A DNA stretch of 64,000 nt from Hyperoodon ampullatus (GCA_949752795.1 OX457056.1:178646428-178710427), one strand, 5' to 3'; counted from the first letter of the stretch, positions 31,431 to 43,721 are shown. The notes: generated by a model not told the origin, from the letters alone. Made by a program: numbers and translations.

Positions 31431-33265
31431 CGATTGAAGTATTTGGCAAGACCCAGCAATCCCTGCTTTAGAATTGGGTACAGTGTGGGCCTCCAGTCGG
31501 GAAACGCCTGGGTCTTTCTCGCATATCTTCTGCCCATGAAAAGTCACTCTTCAAAGCCTGACAATACCTCAGTATCCCCTCCATCTGTCACAGCTTTGGA
31601 ATGAAGGAGTTGTTCAGTAATAGTGGGCCAAACTGAGGCAGTTTGAGAAGGTATATCCTGAGTCCACAAGAAAGATAAAGTTCCCTGAAGGCAAGGACAT
31701 TTTACACATTGTACAGACCAGAGGCTCCGAAGAAGAAATGGTTTGTTTTTATTCCCACAGGCTTTTGTATTCTTCAGGAAGAGACCAAAAAATTTAATTG
31801 ACCTAAACAGGTATAAAGCGATTCAATAATACAAGATTTAGCTGATTGCATTCTGATTGAATATAAACCAGCTAATTACCTTGCTTTCTAAGACACTGTA
31901 TTTGTGTTGTGAGGTAAATAAAATGGCCAACACAATATTTGGCAAGCTGGATAGAATCACTCATTTTTGACCTCTGTGTAAATTTGGGATTGCTGGAAAT
32001 CTACCCTTCTCTTTTTGCCCAAACTACTAGAACAAATGTACTGTGCTTAAACTGATCATCCTGTGGATCCACCTAGTGACAAAGCAGAGGAGAGCTGTAG
32101 ACTCACCAGGCACCCACACCTCAACCCATGTAATTTGTCTCTTTACATTTTGCTCTTGCATTTATGGTGCCATGATGCTTTATGATTCTGTGGCTCAAAA
32201 GAGATTAGAAAGACACTGGTCTGGAGGGTGACTGCTGGACATCTCTGTAGAGAGAGCTGGCTAAGGCAGCTCTGTGGTTGCTTCCCTTCATAGGATAGCT
32301 GAAGGATGTATGTCCCTTTCCCCCACTATGGGTCTGGGCTATCCAAACACGTGGTAGAGCAGTGATCAGCAGACCAGTCTCCTACTACATGGCCTCATCC
32401 CAAGAGAACTATGTAGCTGGGTTCCCAACTTGAAATGTATACACTGAGGAATCCCAGCTCCTCATCTTTCAGCAGGAAGGGAGAGTGTGATTAAATGTTG
32501 CCCAGCTGTGGGCTTGTCACTGGAGCAGGACCCCCATCATCAGTCATCCCATTTATCTGACAGCTGAATGAGCCTGTTAAACAATGACCGAAGTGCTTAC
32601 TATCTGGGGCAAACAGGAAAATTACTGCTTTCATGTGTGTACACTGATGGTTTCTTCTGTTATTTACCTTAACAAAGCAACTCAACACAATTAGAGCAAA
32701 CTACCAAGGCACCTGGTTATATTTAGCTAAGGGATTCAGTTTAAGGAGCAAGTAGCTAATGAAGCACAGGCTGCTATCACAGCAGCCCTAATAAGCTGGA
32801 AATCATAAGGAGAATAAGTGCTGAACATTTGCCTGGTGGGGGAGTGATTGAACTTTGAAGGGCATCAGCAGGTTCCGCTAGGTATCCTCAAATGTTTTAC
32901 ACAGGGATGCCCTGAAATTAAGAGACCAAATGTGAACTTTGCCCCTTTAGTGGTTAATCCATCCATTTTTTAAAATTGCCAGCTACTAGCTGTGGGCTTT
33001 CGAGGGTTCAGGCCGAAAGTGGTCAGTGGAGTTCTGACAGAACTCAGAAAAAAAGATCATGGAGATCAAAGGCTCAGATGCCAAAAAACAGAAAAGTCAG
33101 TGCCAGGGGGCACAGTGACAGCAGAGTTTTGAAGAAGCGGGCACTAAAGGAATCACCTGGCACACAGGCCCTGTCAAGCCATGGGTAGAATGTGGACAAG
33201 GGAAATGTAGGTACAGTCAAACCATAGAAAACCATGGAGTTGGCAAGGAGCCCAAGACCAGAGGC
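31431..33265. other. Largest repeat-poor block; candidate conserved non-coding DNA
   Basis: In about 1.8 kb I recognise no transposon. ORFs are 62-70 codons and unremarkable. AT-rich segments with several TAAT/ATTA-type homeodomain-like sites (about 31825-31905 and 32690-32830) look like developmental enhancer DNA, but conservation cannot be judged from one sequence. Confidence 0.3.
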
Positions 33266-33269
33266 TCTT

Positions 33270-33500
33270 GGTGTAGGATAAAGACCAAAGCTTTGGAGTT
33301 AGGCTACAGTTTGACTTAAACTCTAATGCCTACTCCTTTGGGGTGATCCTTGCGTGTTCTCAGTCTCAGTTTTTTTTGATCTGTGAAAGGAGGAACCAGT
33401 TCTGCTCATCTTATAAGACTGGTGTGCCAAGTCAATGTCATAATGTTGAAAAGAAAAGGGCATCTCACAGTGCTTGGCACATAGACATGCTCAGCCTCTG
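33270..33500 (+). mobile_element. MIR SINE, sense
   Basis: 'aaagctttggagttaggcta', 'ctcagtctcagttttttttg', 'atctgtgaaaggaggaacca' and 'cacagtgcttggcacataga' follow MIR order. Confidence 0.75.
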
Positions 33501-33849
33501 GGGACAGCTTTGTTCTTTGTCATTGTTGTCATGGTGCCTGTTTGGTGGCTAGACCAGACCTTAGCTAACAGTGGAGCATCTTCCTCAGCATACTGTCTTC
33601 TTGCTCTTTAAAGAAGAAGAGATGTGGAAAACACTCCATTCTGGGTGTTTTCTTGGGTCACTGGTTGGATGTTTTGACTTTATAGCCAGACTCTTTGTGA
33701 ATATTTTGGGTAATGTTTTTGTCCTCCACCAGGATGGAATACGAAATGACATTTTCAAATTCAGCATCTTTGTGATGGGAACAGACTCGAAGAGCCAATA
33801 ACAGTTTTACATACGTATTTAGGGCAGGTGTCTTTTGTGAACTGACATG
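33501..33849. other. Unassigned sequence
   Basis: No repeat was recognised. A 76-codon plus ORF and a 60-codon minus ORF overlap here without domains. Confidence 0.35.
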
Positions 33850-34010
33850 GAGAATTATGTGTCAGCCTCTGCGACGTGCATGCTTATCCTTATTTAATTC
33901 TCACGTCCCATAAGAGAAGTTATTAGTACCTACTCCTTTTTAATGGGAGAGGAGACTGAGGTGACTTACCCACAGCCACAGTAATTGACATTGGTTGTTT
34001 ACAGATCCTC
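33850..34010 (-). mobile_element. MIR SINE, antisense
   Basis: 'tatccttatttaattctcac', 'gtacctactcctttttaatg', 'gagaggagactgaggtgact' and 'cccacagccacagtaattga' are the antisense MIR core. Confidence 0.8.
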
Positions 34011-35425
34011 TAAATCATTTGTTCTCCCTTCACAGTTTGACAATGACCTATTTTGTAAATCCTGTCTTTCCAACAGCAAAAAAAAAAATCATAAAACCAC
34101 CATTACCACCAAACTCCTACATTGTCAAGCCTCCCTTAATGCCAGGGTGCAGACATGTGACTTAGATTCTCCCAGTTAGGTATAAGCCACTTGGGGAACC
34201 AAGCAGGATATGGGGTGCCCTCTTGGTTGTGGGAGTGGAGTCAGAGGTGACAGGGTCGTGGGTTCATGTACCAGCAGCTTCCTAACTGGAACACCTTGGT
34301 GGTCCTCGGTGATATTTCTGAAAGCTCAGCCTGTTGCCCCTGACTTTCCAAAGGGTGCACAGTTTTTCTAAAATTCCCGAAAAAATTCCCCACTGTTTAC
34401 AACGCAAAATCTCAACTGAGAATCTGTTTTGGGCCCTGGTCTTTTTTTCTCTAAAACTGATTACAACTGAGAAAAGTTCCTGCCTGCTCTCCGTGTCTCC
34501 TTTTCCTGGTGCTCCTGTGGCTGCCTTCTCTGCGGCCTGTGGGGTGGAGCAGAGCCCAGCAGTCTGGCCAGCATCCACCTCCCCAACCTGGGGACTGTGG
34601 GGCCTCAGTGCTGAAAAGCCTGGGCAGAGCCATCTCACCACCTCTTGTTGTCTCTTTCCTGGCAATTAGGTTTGTATATTTAATAATCGCCCCCCCCCGG
34701 CCCCCGCAAAGGCTTTAGGGTTCCAGGGCTGAGCAGTATAGCAGATTATACCCCATTGGGATCCCTTGTCTTGCTTTCAGGAACATTGAGCCACACTGAC
34801 TATCAAGACCTCTTTCTATAAGGTTGGAAGAGAATAGGTGCTTCTGTGACTCACTGCCTGTTCTGGTCCCAGGCTCAACATGTGCTTTGCGGCCAGCCAC
34901 AGCTCTGAGCCAAAGAGCAACCCTTGCAGGAATTTCCTGAGGGAGCCTTTAGTTATAAGCTGATTGACTCCTTCAGGGGCCCAAGCTTTCCAGTGCCATT
35001 GGTGGTGTCTCTTTAGCTCTTGTTCTATATCTAGGTTGTTAATAGTGTACTTATTGACTGGAGAAAATCTGTGATCCCATTTCCCTCCAAAACCTTTCAG
35101 TTGTATAGCCAGCCTAGCAGTCCCCGCACTGAAAATGTCTGCCACGTTTGCCTGCTGCTTGGAAGAATGCCAGATGTAGAAAAGAGAAGTCGGTTTGCAA
35201 AACAGAGGAAAACAGACCTTTCTCTTAGTATTTCCTTAAAATATTTTCCAATTTATCTATCTCTTAACCTGTTCATATTTCTCCTTATTGTGTCAATTTT
35301 TGTATTTTATCCTTTTCAGGATGTTTTTTCCCCAACAGCATCATTTTACAGTGTATGGGATATTCACTTATAATTTAAAACAATCTTTTGTGTATAGCTG
35401 GCTGCATCTCCATATCCTCCTTCCA
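34011..35425. other. Unassigned GC-richer block
   Basis: No transposon was recognised. Opposite-strand ORFs overlap at 34282-34718 (127 codons minus, 111 codons plus) and 34816-35145 (109 codons minus); none has a recognisable domain. A C-rich run lies at about 34688-34705. Confidence 0.35.
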
Positions 35426-35429
35426 CATT

Positions 35430-35790
35430 TCATTGATTTATGCCTTTCTCTTTGTCTTGATTAGTTCCAGCATGAGTTTGTCTCTTATTAGTATTTCCAG
35501 AGAATGAAATTTTAGATTTATTAATTTTACTGTTTTCTATTCACTTATGTCTACTTTTGTTTATGTTATTATTCTGTGTTATTTTCCTCTTTTATTCCTC
35601 AGATTTTTAAGTGGAATGCTTAGCATCATTATTTTTGCTTTTATGTTGTAACAGAATCATCTAATGCTCTAATTTTACAAATGAGGTCTGCTGTGCCAGG
35701 ATCCTATTGTTTTGCTATTTTTAACATTATTTTAATTATGTCCTAACTTTACAGTTATAGTGTTCTGGATTCTTTTCCTCATCTGTATCA
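35430..35790 (-). mobile_element. Very old L1 fragment, antisense
   Basis: 'tttagatttattaattttac', 'tgttttctattcacttatgt' and 'cctcagatttttaagtggaa' resemble the antisense L1 ORF2 linker region. Edges and family are uncertain. Confidence 0.45.
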
Positions 35791-36464
35791 TGTGCTACAG
35801 CATGAAAGTTAAAAATATGGCTTTATCATAAGATTGAATAGGTTAGAAACCCAATTCCTATACTCACCAATATGTGACCTTCAGAGACAGGTGGTGAAGA
35901 CTGCATAGCTAATACATATAAAAGGTTTTGCTTAAACCATTCTGTAAGTGTTCATAGCAAAGTTCCTTTGGACATACTCAAGGATCTGAACATTTGGGGT
36001 GGTGGGCATATTGGTGGCACAGGTGTCTCAGCATGGGTAGTGGGTAGACCTCACACACTTGATTCAGGTCTGCAATCTTGTACTCGCTGTTGCTGTCTTG
36101 GGTTGTTTCTTTGGGTTTCCTGTTTGTTCAGGTGCCTTCCTTGAGGAGTACACCGTTCCAGTAGTTACACAACTTCCTTTCTTTACATAATATAAATTAT
36201 TCACCCCATAAATCAGCACACATCTTACTATTTTCTTTTATTTAGCCTTTTTGTTGAATGGCCATGTTTTCTTTATTCTTAGTAAAGGTTGGACCATAGT
36301 CGCTCTTGTTTTTAGCAATTAAAGTGACTATTTAAAGACGAAAAGGCACATTCTTATGTAATCAGCCAGGTGTGGTGAAATGCAACCATTTTCAACTCCT
36401 TATGGAATATAAGAACTTCTTGCTTTTGGTTTGTTTTCATGACTCCTCCTTTTCCATTCTTTAT
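35791..36464. other. Unassigned sequence, target region of the large L1 insertion
   Basis: No repeat was recognised. The right edge at 36465-36476 (TAATCTGTGACT) is repeated at 43186-43197 and is interpreted as the TSD of the large L1. Confidence 0.4.
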
Positions 36465-36476
36465 TAATCTGTGACT

Positions 36477-37316
36477 ATTTTTTTAATTTTTAAAAATTTA
36501 TTTAAAAAATAAAATATAATGGTACACAAAGTTTGAAAGTAAAAGAATTGGAAAAGATATACTGTGCAAATATAAACCAAAAGGAAATTATATATAATAA
36601 CAGATACAGTAGACTTGAAAGCAAAAGCATTACTAGAAATAAACAAGGGCAGTTCATATCAACAAGTCCAATTTACCAGGAAGTTTTAAATTTGTATGCA
36701 CTTAACTTCAAATTATATAGAGCAACAGAGCTACAAGGAAAAAATAGACAAATTCACTACCATAATAGGAGATTTAACATACTGCTATCATACACTGATA
36801 GAGCAAACCTCTTTCAGAACCAGTAGACCCCTCCCCCCCAAAAATTAGTAAGGATATAAAAAATTTAAATAACGTGAGCAGCAAATTTGATTCAACAAGC
36901 AAATATATAGTCACTATACTCCAAAATTTTTAATTACAAGTTATATTCAAGCACACTTGGAACATTTTTTAAACTGACCATATTATGCTATAAGGAAAAT
37001 TTTAACAAATTTCAAAGTATTAAAATTATACAAAGTGTATTTCTTGACTTGTAGTTAACCTAAAAATAAGTAACAAAAAAGTAACTACAAGTTATGAAAA
37101 ACACTACTTCTAAGTAACCCCCCAAAAAACAAATCAAATTGGAGTTAGAAAATAATTTGAACTGAATGATAATAAAAATATTACATACCAAAACTTGGAT
37201 GTGACTAAAGCTGTGCTTACAGGAAAATGTATAGTCTTTTTTTCTCTCAAGGTAACAGTAGTGTTTTTTTTTTTTAATGCACACATGGCTATAAACCTAA
37301 TAAATAGGTTTTCTCT
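36477..37316 (-). other. Candidate 3'-transduced segment of the large L1
   Basis: This 840-bp segment lies between the T-rich tract next to the left TSD (36477-36492) and the 3' end of the full-length L1 at 37317. If the TSD is real, it was copied downstream of the L1 as part of one read-through transcript. It holds an old L1 piece in the opposite direction (36515-37235) and an internal T13 tract (37263-37275), which could mark an earlier polyadenylation step. Confidence 0.5.
36515..37235 (+). mobile_element. Old L1 ORF2 fragment (endonuclease to linker), sense
   Basis: 'ggcacttaac'-type order is kept: 'gaattggaaaagatatactg', 'gtagacttgaaagcaaaagc', 'gcttaacttcaaattata'-like, 'aaaaatagacaaattcacta', 'attcaagcacacttggaaca', 'aatttgaactgaatgataat', 'gctaaagctgtgcttacagg'-like. 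It is highly diverged, lacks an open frame and lies within the candidate transduced segment. Confidence 0.7.
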
Positions 37317-37504
37317 ATTTTTTTTATACAGCGGGTTCTTATTAGTCGTCAATTTTATACACATCAGTGTATATATACATTGTCAATCCCAATCGCCCAA
37401 TTCATCACCCCCCCATGGCTATCCCCCCTTGGTGTCCATACGTTTGTTCTCTATATCTGTGTCTCAATTTCTGCCCTGCAAACCGGTTCGTCTGTACCAT
37501 TTTT

Positions 37505-40500
37505 CTAGGTTCCACATATATGCGTTAATATACGATATTTGTTTTTCTCTTTCTGACTTACTTCACTCTGTATGGCAGTCTCTGGATGCATCCATGTCTC
37601 TACAAATGATCCAAGTTCGTTCCTTTTTATGGCTGAGTAATATTCCATTGTATATATGTACCACATCTTCTTTATCCATTCTTCTGTCACTGGGCATTTA
37701 GGTTGCTTCCATGACCTGGCTATTGTAAATAGTGCTGCAATGAACATTGGGGTGCATGTGTCTTTTTGAATTGTGGTTTCCTCTGGGTATATGCTTAGTA
37801 GTGGGATTGCTGGATCATATGGTAATTCTATTTTTAGTTTTGTAAGGAACCTCCATACTGTTCTCCATAGTGGCTGTATCAGTTTACATTCCTACCAACA
37901 GTGCAAGAGGGTTCCCTTTTCTTCACACCCTCTCCAGCATTTGTTGTTTGTAGATTTTCTGATGAAGCCCATTCTAACTGGTGTGAGGTGATACCTCACT
38001 GTAGTTTTGATTTGCATTTCTCTAATAATTAGTGATGTTGAGCAGCTTTTCATGTGCTTCTTGGCCATCTGTATGTCTTCTTTGGAGAAATGTCTGTTTA
38101 GGTCTTCTGCCCATTTTTGGATTGGGTTGTTTGTTTCTGTAATGTTGAGCTGCATGAGGTGTTTATATATTTTGGAGATTAATCCTTTGTCCGTTGATTT
38201 GTTTGCAAATATTTTCTCCCATTCGGAGGGTTGTCTTTTCGTCTTGTTTATGGTTTCCTTTGCTTTGCAAAAGCTTTTAAGTTTCATTAGGTCCCATTTG
38301 TTTATTTTTGTTTTTATTTCCATTACTCTAGGAGGTGGATCAAAAAAGATCTTGCTGTGATTTGTGTCAAAGAGTGTTCTTCCTATGTTTTCCTCTAAGA
38401 GTTTTATAGTGTCCGGTCTTACATTTAGGTCTCTAATCCATTTTGAGTTTATTTTTGTGTGTGGTGTTAGGGAGTGTTCTAATTTCATTCTTTTATATGT
38501 AGCTGCCCAGTTTTCCCATCACCACTTATTGAAGAGACTGTCTTTTCTCCATTGTATATCCTTGCCTCCTTTGTCAAAGATTAGTTGACCATAGGTGCAA
38601 GGGTTTACCTCTGGTCTTTCTATCCTGTTCCATTGATCTATATTTCTGTTTTTGTGCCAGTAAAATATTGTCTTGATTACTGTAGCTTTGTAGTATAGTC
38701 TGAAGTCGGGGAGTCTGATTCCTCCAGCTCTGTTTTTTTCCTTCAAGACTGCTTTGGCTTTTTGGGGTCTTTTGTGTCTCCATACAAATTTTAAGATTTT
38801 TTGTTCTAGTTCTGTAAAAAATGCCATTGGTAATTTGATAGCGATTGCATTGAATCTGTAGATTGCTTTGTAGGTTTTGGAGTCATTTTCACAATATTGA
38901 TTCTTCCAATCCAAGAACATGGTATATCTCTCCATCTGTTGATATCATCTTTAATTTTTTTCATCAGTGTCTTATAGTTTTCTGCATACAGGTCTTTTTT
39001 CTCCCTAGGTAAGTTTATTCCTAGGTATTTTATTCTTTTTGTTGCAGTGGTAAATGGGAGTGTTTCCTTAATTTCTCTTTCAGATTTTTCATCATTAGTG
39101 TATAGGAATGCAAGAGATTTCTTTGCATTAATATTGTATCCTGCAACTTTACCAAATTCATTGATTAGCTCTAGTAGTTTTCTGGTGGCATTTTTAGGAT
39201 TCTCTATGTATAGTATCATGTCATCTGCAAGCAGCGACAGTTTTACTTCTTCTTTTCCAATTTGTATTTCTTTTATTTCTTTTTCTTCTCTGATTGCCAT
39301 GGCTAGGACTTCCAAAACTATGTTGAATAATAGCGGTGAGAGTGTACATCCTTGTCTTGTTCCTGATCTTAGAGGAAATGCTTTCAGTTTTTCATCATTG
39401 AGAATGATGCTTGCTGTGGGTTTTTGTACATGGCCTTTATTATGTTGAGGTAGGCTCTATGCCCACTTTCTGGAGAGTTTTTATCATAAATGGGTGTTGA
39501 ATTTTGTCAAAAGCTTTTTCTGCATCTATTCAGATGATCATATGGTTTTTATTCTTCAATTTGTTCATATGGTATATCACATTGATTGATTTGTGTATAT
39601 TGAAGAATCCTGCATCCCTGGGATAAATCCCACTTGATCATGGTGTATGATCCTTTTAATGTGTTGTTGGATTCTGTTTGCTAGTATTTTGTTGAGGATT
39701 TTTGCATCTATATTCATCAGTGATATTAGTCTGTAATTTAATTTTTTTTTTGGAGTATCTTTGTCTGGTTTGGGTATCAGGGTGATGGTGACCTCATAGA
39801 ATGAGATTGGGAATTATCCTTCCTCTGCAATTTTTTGGAAGAGTTTGAGAAGGATAGGTATTAGCTCTTCTGTAAATGTTTGATAGAATTCACCTGTGAA
39901 GCTGTCTGGTCTGGACTTTTGTTTGTTGGAAGATTTTTAATTATAGTTTCAATTTCATTACTTGTGATTGGTCTGATCATATTTTCTATTTCTTCCTGTT
40001 TCAGTCTTGGAAGGTTATACCTTTCTAAGAATTTCTCCATTTCTGCCAGGTTGTCCATTTTATTGGCATAGAGTTGACTGTAGTAGTCTCTTAGGATGCT
40101 TTATATTTCTGCGGTGTCTGTTGTAACTACTACTTTTCCTACTATCCTCTTTTTCTTGATGAGTCTGGCTAATGGCTTATCAATTTTGCTTATCTTCTCA
40201 AAGAACCAGCTTTTAGTTTAATTGATCTTTGCTATTGTTTTCTTTGTTTCTATTTCATTTATTTCTACTCTGATCTTTATGATTTCTTTCCTTCTGCTAA
40301 CTTTGGATTCTGTTTGTTCTTCTCTCTCTGGTTCCTTTAGGTGTAAGGTTAGATTATTTATTTGAGATTTTTGTTGTTTCTTGAGGTAGGCTTGTATAGC
40401 TATAAAGTTCCCTCTTAGAACTGCTTTTGGTGCATTCCATAGGTTTTGGATCATCGTGTTTTCATTGTCATTTGTGTCTAGGTACTTTTTGATTTTCTCT

Positions 40501-41296
40501 TTGATTTCTTCAGTGATCTCTTGGTTATTTAGTAATGTAGTGTTTAGCCTCCATGTGTTTGTGTTTTTTACGTTTTTTTCCCTTGTAATTCATTTCTAAT
40601 CTCATAACGTTGTGGTCAGAAAAGATGCTTGATATGACTTCAATTTTCTTAAATTTACTGAGGCTTGATTTGTGACCCAAGATGTGATCTGTCCTGGAGA
40701 ATGTTCCGTGTGCACTTGATAAGAAAGTGTAATCTGCTGTTTTTGGATGGAATGTCCTATAAATATCAATTAAATCCATCTGGTCTATTGTGTCATTTAA
40801 AGCTTCTGTTTCCTTATTTATTTTCATTTTGGATGATCTGTCCATTGGTGTAAGTGAGGTGTTAAAGTCTCCCATTATTACTGTGTTACTGTCGATTTCC
40901 TCTTTTATAGCTGTTGGCAGTTACCTTATGTATTGAGGTGTTCCTATGTTGGGTGCATATATATTAATAATTGTTATATTTTCTTCTTGGATTGATCCCT
41001 TGATCATTATATAGCATCCTTCCTTGTCTCTTGTAACATTCTTTATTCTAAAGTCTATTTTATCTGATACGAGTATAGCTACTCCAGCTTTCTTTTGATT
41101 TCCATTTGCATGGAATATCTTTTTCCATCCCCTCACTTTCAGTCTGTATGTTTCCCTAGGTCTGAAGTGGGTCTCTTGTAGACAGCATATATATGGATTG
41201 TTTTTGTATCCATTCAGTAAGCCTGTATCTTTTGGTTGGAGCATTTAATCCATTAATGTTTAAGGTAATTATTGATATGTATGTTCCTATTACCAT
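37505..41296 (-). pseudogene. L1 ORF2 (endonuclease / reverse transcriptase), broken
   Basis: ORF2 encodes the enzyme that nicks target DNA and reverse-transcribes L1 RNA. The ATG at 41296 is followed by a LNINGLNAP motif. Endonuclease motifs remain in separate frames: CCLQETHF (within 40921-41244), MGDFNT and FSDHN (within 40525-40875). The reverse-transcriptase active site appears as LADD at about 39220-39231. The C-terminal Cys motif [15 protein letters not shown] lies within 37892-38488. The length of about 1260 codons is normal. At least half a dozen stops or frameshifts split it into ORFs of 65-198 codons. Confidence 0.92.
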
Positions 41297-41329
41297 GTTG
41301 TTAATTGTTTTGGGTTTGTTTTTGTAGGT

Positions 41330-42272
41330 CCTTTTCTTCTCTTGTGTTTCCCACTTAGAGGAGTTCCTTTAGCATTTGTTGTAGAGCTGGTTTGGTGGTG
41401 CAGAATTCTCTTAGCTTTTGCTTGTCTGTAAAGCTTTTGATTTCTCCATCGAATCTGAATGAGATCCTTGCCGGGTAGAGTAATCTTGGTTGTAGGTTCT
41501 TCTGTTTCATCACTTGAAGTATATCATCCCACTTCCTTCTGGCTTGTAGAGTTTCTCCTAAGAAATCAGCTGTTAACTTTATGGGAGTTCCCTTGTATGT
41601 TATCTGTCATTTTTCCCTTGCTGCTTTCAATAATTTTTCTTTGTGTTTAATTTTTGCCAATTTGATTACTATGTGTCTTGGTGTGTTTCCCGTTGGGTTT
41701 ATCCTGTATGGGCCTCTCTGCACTTTCTGGACTTAGGTGGCTATTTCCTTTCCCATGTTATGGAAATTTTCGACTATAATGTCTTCAAATATTTTCTCGG
41801 GTCCTTTCTCTCTCTCTTCTCCTTCTGGGACCCCTATAATGCGAATGTTGTTGCCTTTACTGTTGTCCCAGAGGTCTCTTAGGCTGTCTTCATTTCTTTT
41901 CATTCTTTATTTCATTCTTTTTTCTTTATTCTGTTCTGCAGCAGTTAATTCCACCATTCTGACTTCCAGGTCACTTATCCGTCCTTCTGCCTCAGTTATT
42001 CTGCTATGGATTCCTTCTAGTGTATTTTTCATTTCAGTTTTTATATTGTTCATCCCTGTTTGTTTGTTCTTTAATTCTTCTAGGTCTTTGTTAAACATTT
42101 CTTGCATCTTCTCAACCTTTGCCTCCATTCTTTTTCCAAGGTCCTGGATCATCTTCACTATCATTATTCTGAATTCGTTTTCTGGAACATTGCCTATCTC
42201 CACTTCATTTAGCTGTTTTTCTGGGGTTTTATCTTGTTCCTTCATCTGGTACATAGTCCTCTGCCTTTTCAT
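41330..42272 (-). pseudogene. L1 ORF1 (RNA-binding coiled-coil protein), broken
   Basis: ORF1p is the trimeric RNA chaperone of the L1 particle. Translation from the ATG at 42272 (MKRQRTMYQMKEQ) gives 121 codons with a heptad-rich coiled coil (MEAKVEKMQEMFNKDLEELK). It ends at an in-frame stop at 41907-41909, created by a duplicated AGAATGAAA block followed by TAA. The frame then continues through the RRM-type region (RDLWDNSKGNNIRIIGVPEG) until another stop at about 41733. The open frame upstream of the ATG to 42680 is 5'UTR. Confidence 0.9.
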
Positions 42273-43197
42273 TTTGTCTGTCTTTCTGTGAATGTGGTTT
42301 TCATTCCACAGGCTGCAGGATTGTAGTTCTTCTTGCTTCTGCTGTCTGCCCTGTGGTGGATGAGGCTGTCTAAGAGGCTTGTGTAGGTTTACTGGTCGGA
42401 GGGACTGGTGGTGGGTAGAGCTGGCTGTTGCTCTGGTGGCAGAGCTCAGTAAAACTTTAATCCCCTTGACTGCTGATGGGTGGGGCTGAGTTCCCTCCCT
42501 GTTGGTTTTTTGGCCTAAGGCAACCCAATACTGGAGCCTACCTGGGCTCTTTGGTTGGGCTAATAGGATACTCTGGGAGGGCTCACACCAAGGAGTACTT
42601 CCCAGTACTTCTGCTGCTAGTGTTCTTGTCTCCATGGTGAGCCACAGCCACTCCTGCCTCTGCAGCGGCCCCTCCAACACTAGCAGGTAGGTCTGTTTCA
42701 GTCTCCCCTGGGTTCACTGCTCCTTCCCCTGGGTCCCAATGCACACACTAGTCTAGTTTGTGTTTGCCCTCCAAGACTGGAGTCTCTGTTTCCCCCAGTC
42801 CTGTCAAAGTCCTGCAATCAAATCCCACTAGCCTTCAAAGTGTGATTCTCTAGGAATTCCTCCTCCTGTTGCCAGACACCCAGGTTGGGAAGCCTGACAT
42901 GGGGTTCAGAATCTTCACTCCAGTGAGTGGACTTCTGTGGTATAATTGTTCACCAGTTTGTGAGTCACCCACCCAGCGGTTATGGGATTTGATTTTGCTG
43001 TGATTGCGCCCCTCCTACTGTCTCATTGTGGCTTCTCCTTTGTCTTTGGACATGGGGTATCTTTTTTGGTGAGATCCAGTGTCTTCCTGTCGATTATTGT
43101 CAAGCAGCTAGTTGTGATTATGGTGTTCTCACAAGAAGGAGTGAGGGCATGTCCTTCTACTCTCCCATCTTGGTTCAGGCTTCCCTAATCTGTGACT

Positions 43198-43606
43198 GAA
43201 ACTGTTCAAGTTTTACATGAGAATTTTGTTTAAAATTTAGTACTAAAATATAGTATAGTGTACTTATTAGCAAAAACCCTAGCCCTCTGTTTAGTTCATT
43301 TTGATTTTGTTCTCTGTTGCGTAGTTTCTCTACCTGCTTATCAAAGAGTCTCTAAAGCAACAGTGGTTTAATTCAGCCCTTCATCTTCTGGATAGTGCCT
43401 TCTTCTTTCAGTCAGATGCATAATTGGTTGACAGATTTCTGAGGTTTGTTATGCTTGCTTGTCTCTCTGCGAGCTTTACTTATCAATGATAGCTTGACTG
43501 AGGCAGTATAAACATTGGGTCACATTTTCCTCCTAAAGTTTTCTGAAAATGAAATGAGCTTTGTCATAAATTTTTGTGTCCCCACCACCCCCACCTTGTT
43601 GATTAT
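43198..43606. other. Unassigned sequence
   Basis: This is the right flank of the large L1; no repeat was recognised. Confidence 0.35.
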
Positions 43607-43619
43607 AAAACATTGCATT

Positions 43620-43708
43620 GACATATATACACTGATATGTATAAAATAGATAACTAACAAGAACCTGCTGTATAAAAAATAAATAAAATTCAAAAATTCA
43701 AAAAATGA
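43620..43708 (+). mobile_element. L1 3' end (89 bp), sense, with TSD
   Basis: 'tgtataaaatagataactaa', 'caagaacctgctgtataaaa' and an A-rich tail form the very 3' end of a young L1, in opposite orientation to the large copy. A perfect 13-bp TSD, AAAACATTGCATT, lies at 43607-43619 and 43709-43721. Confidence 0.95.
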
Positions 43709-43721
43709 AAAACATTGCATT

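Larger units (their letters stand above)
37317..43185 (-). mobile_element. Full-length LINE-1 (about 5.87 kb), antisense, inactive
   Basis: From right to left it has the 5'UTR start ('gaagcctgaaccaagatggg' in sense, 43185 downwards), ORF1 (start 42272), a short spacer, ORF2 (about 41296 to 37505), the 3'UTR and a T8 antisense tail at 37317-37324. The 5' start resembles the plus-strand L1 at 63.9 kb, which supports full length. TAATCTGTGACT at 43186-43197 matches 36465-36476. Both ORFs contain stops and frameshifts, so it cannot move. Confidence 0.95.

Noticed and set aside
41737..42291. 184-codon plus-strand ORF, hydrophobic and Ser/Phe-rich
   Set aside because: Antisense shadow of L1 ORF1; the purine-rich coding strand leaves the complement free of stops.
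41907..42680. 257-codon minus-strand ORF as an intact host gene
   Set aside because: It is the L1 5'UTR read open plus the first 121 codons of L1 ORF1; the real start is at 42272.
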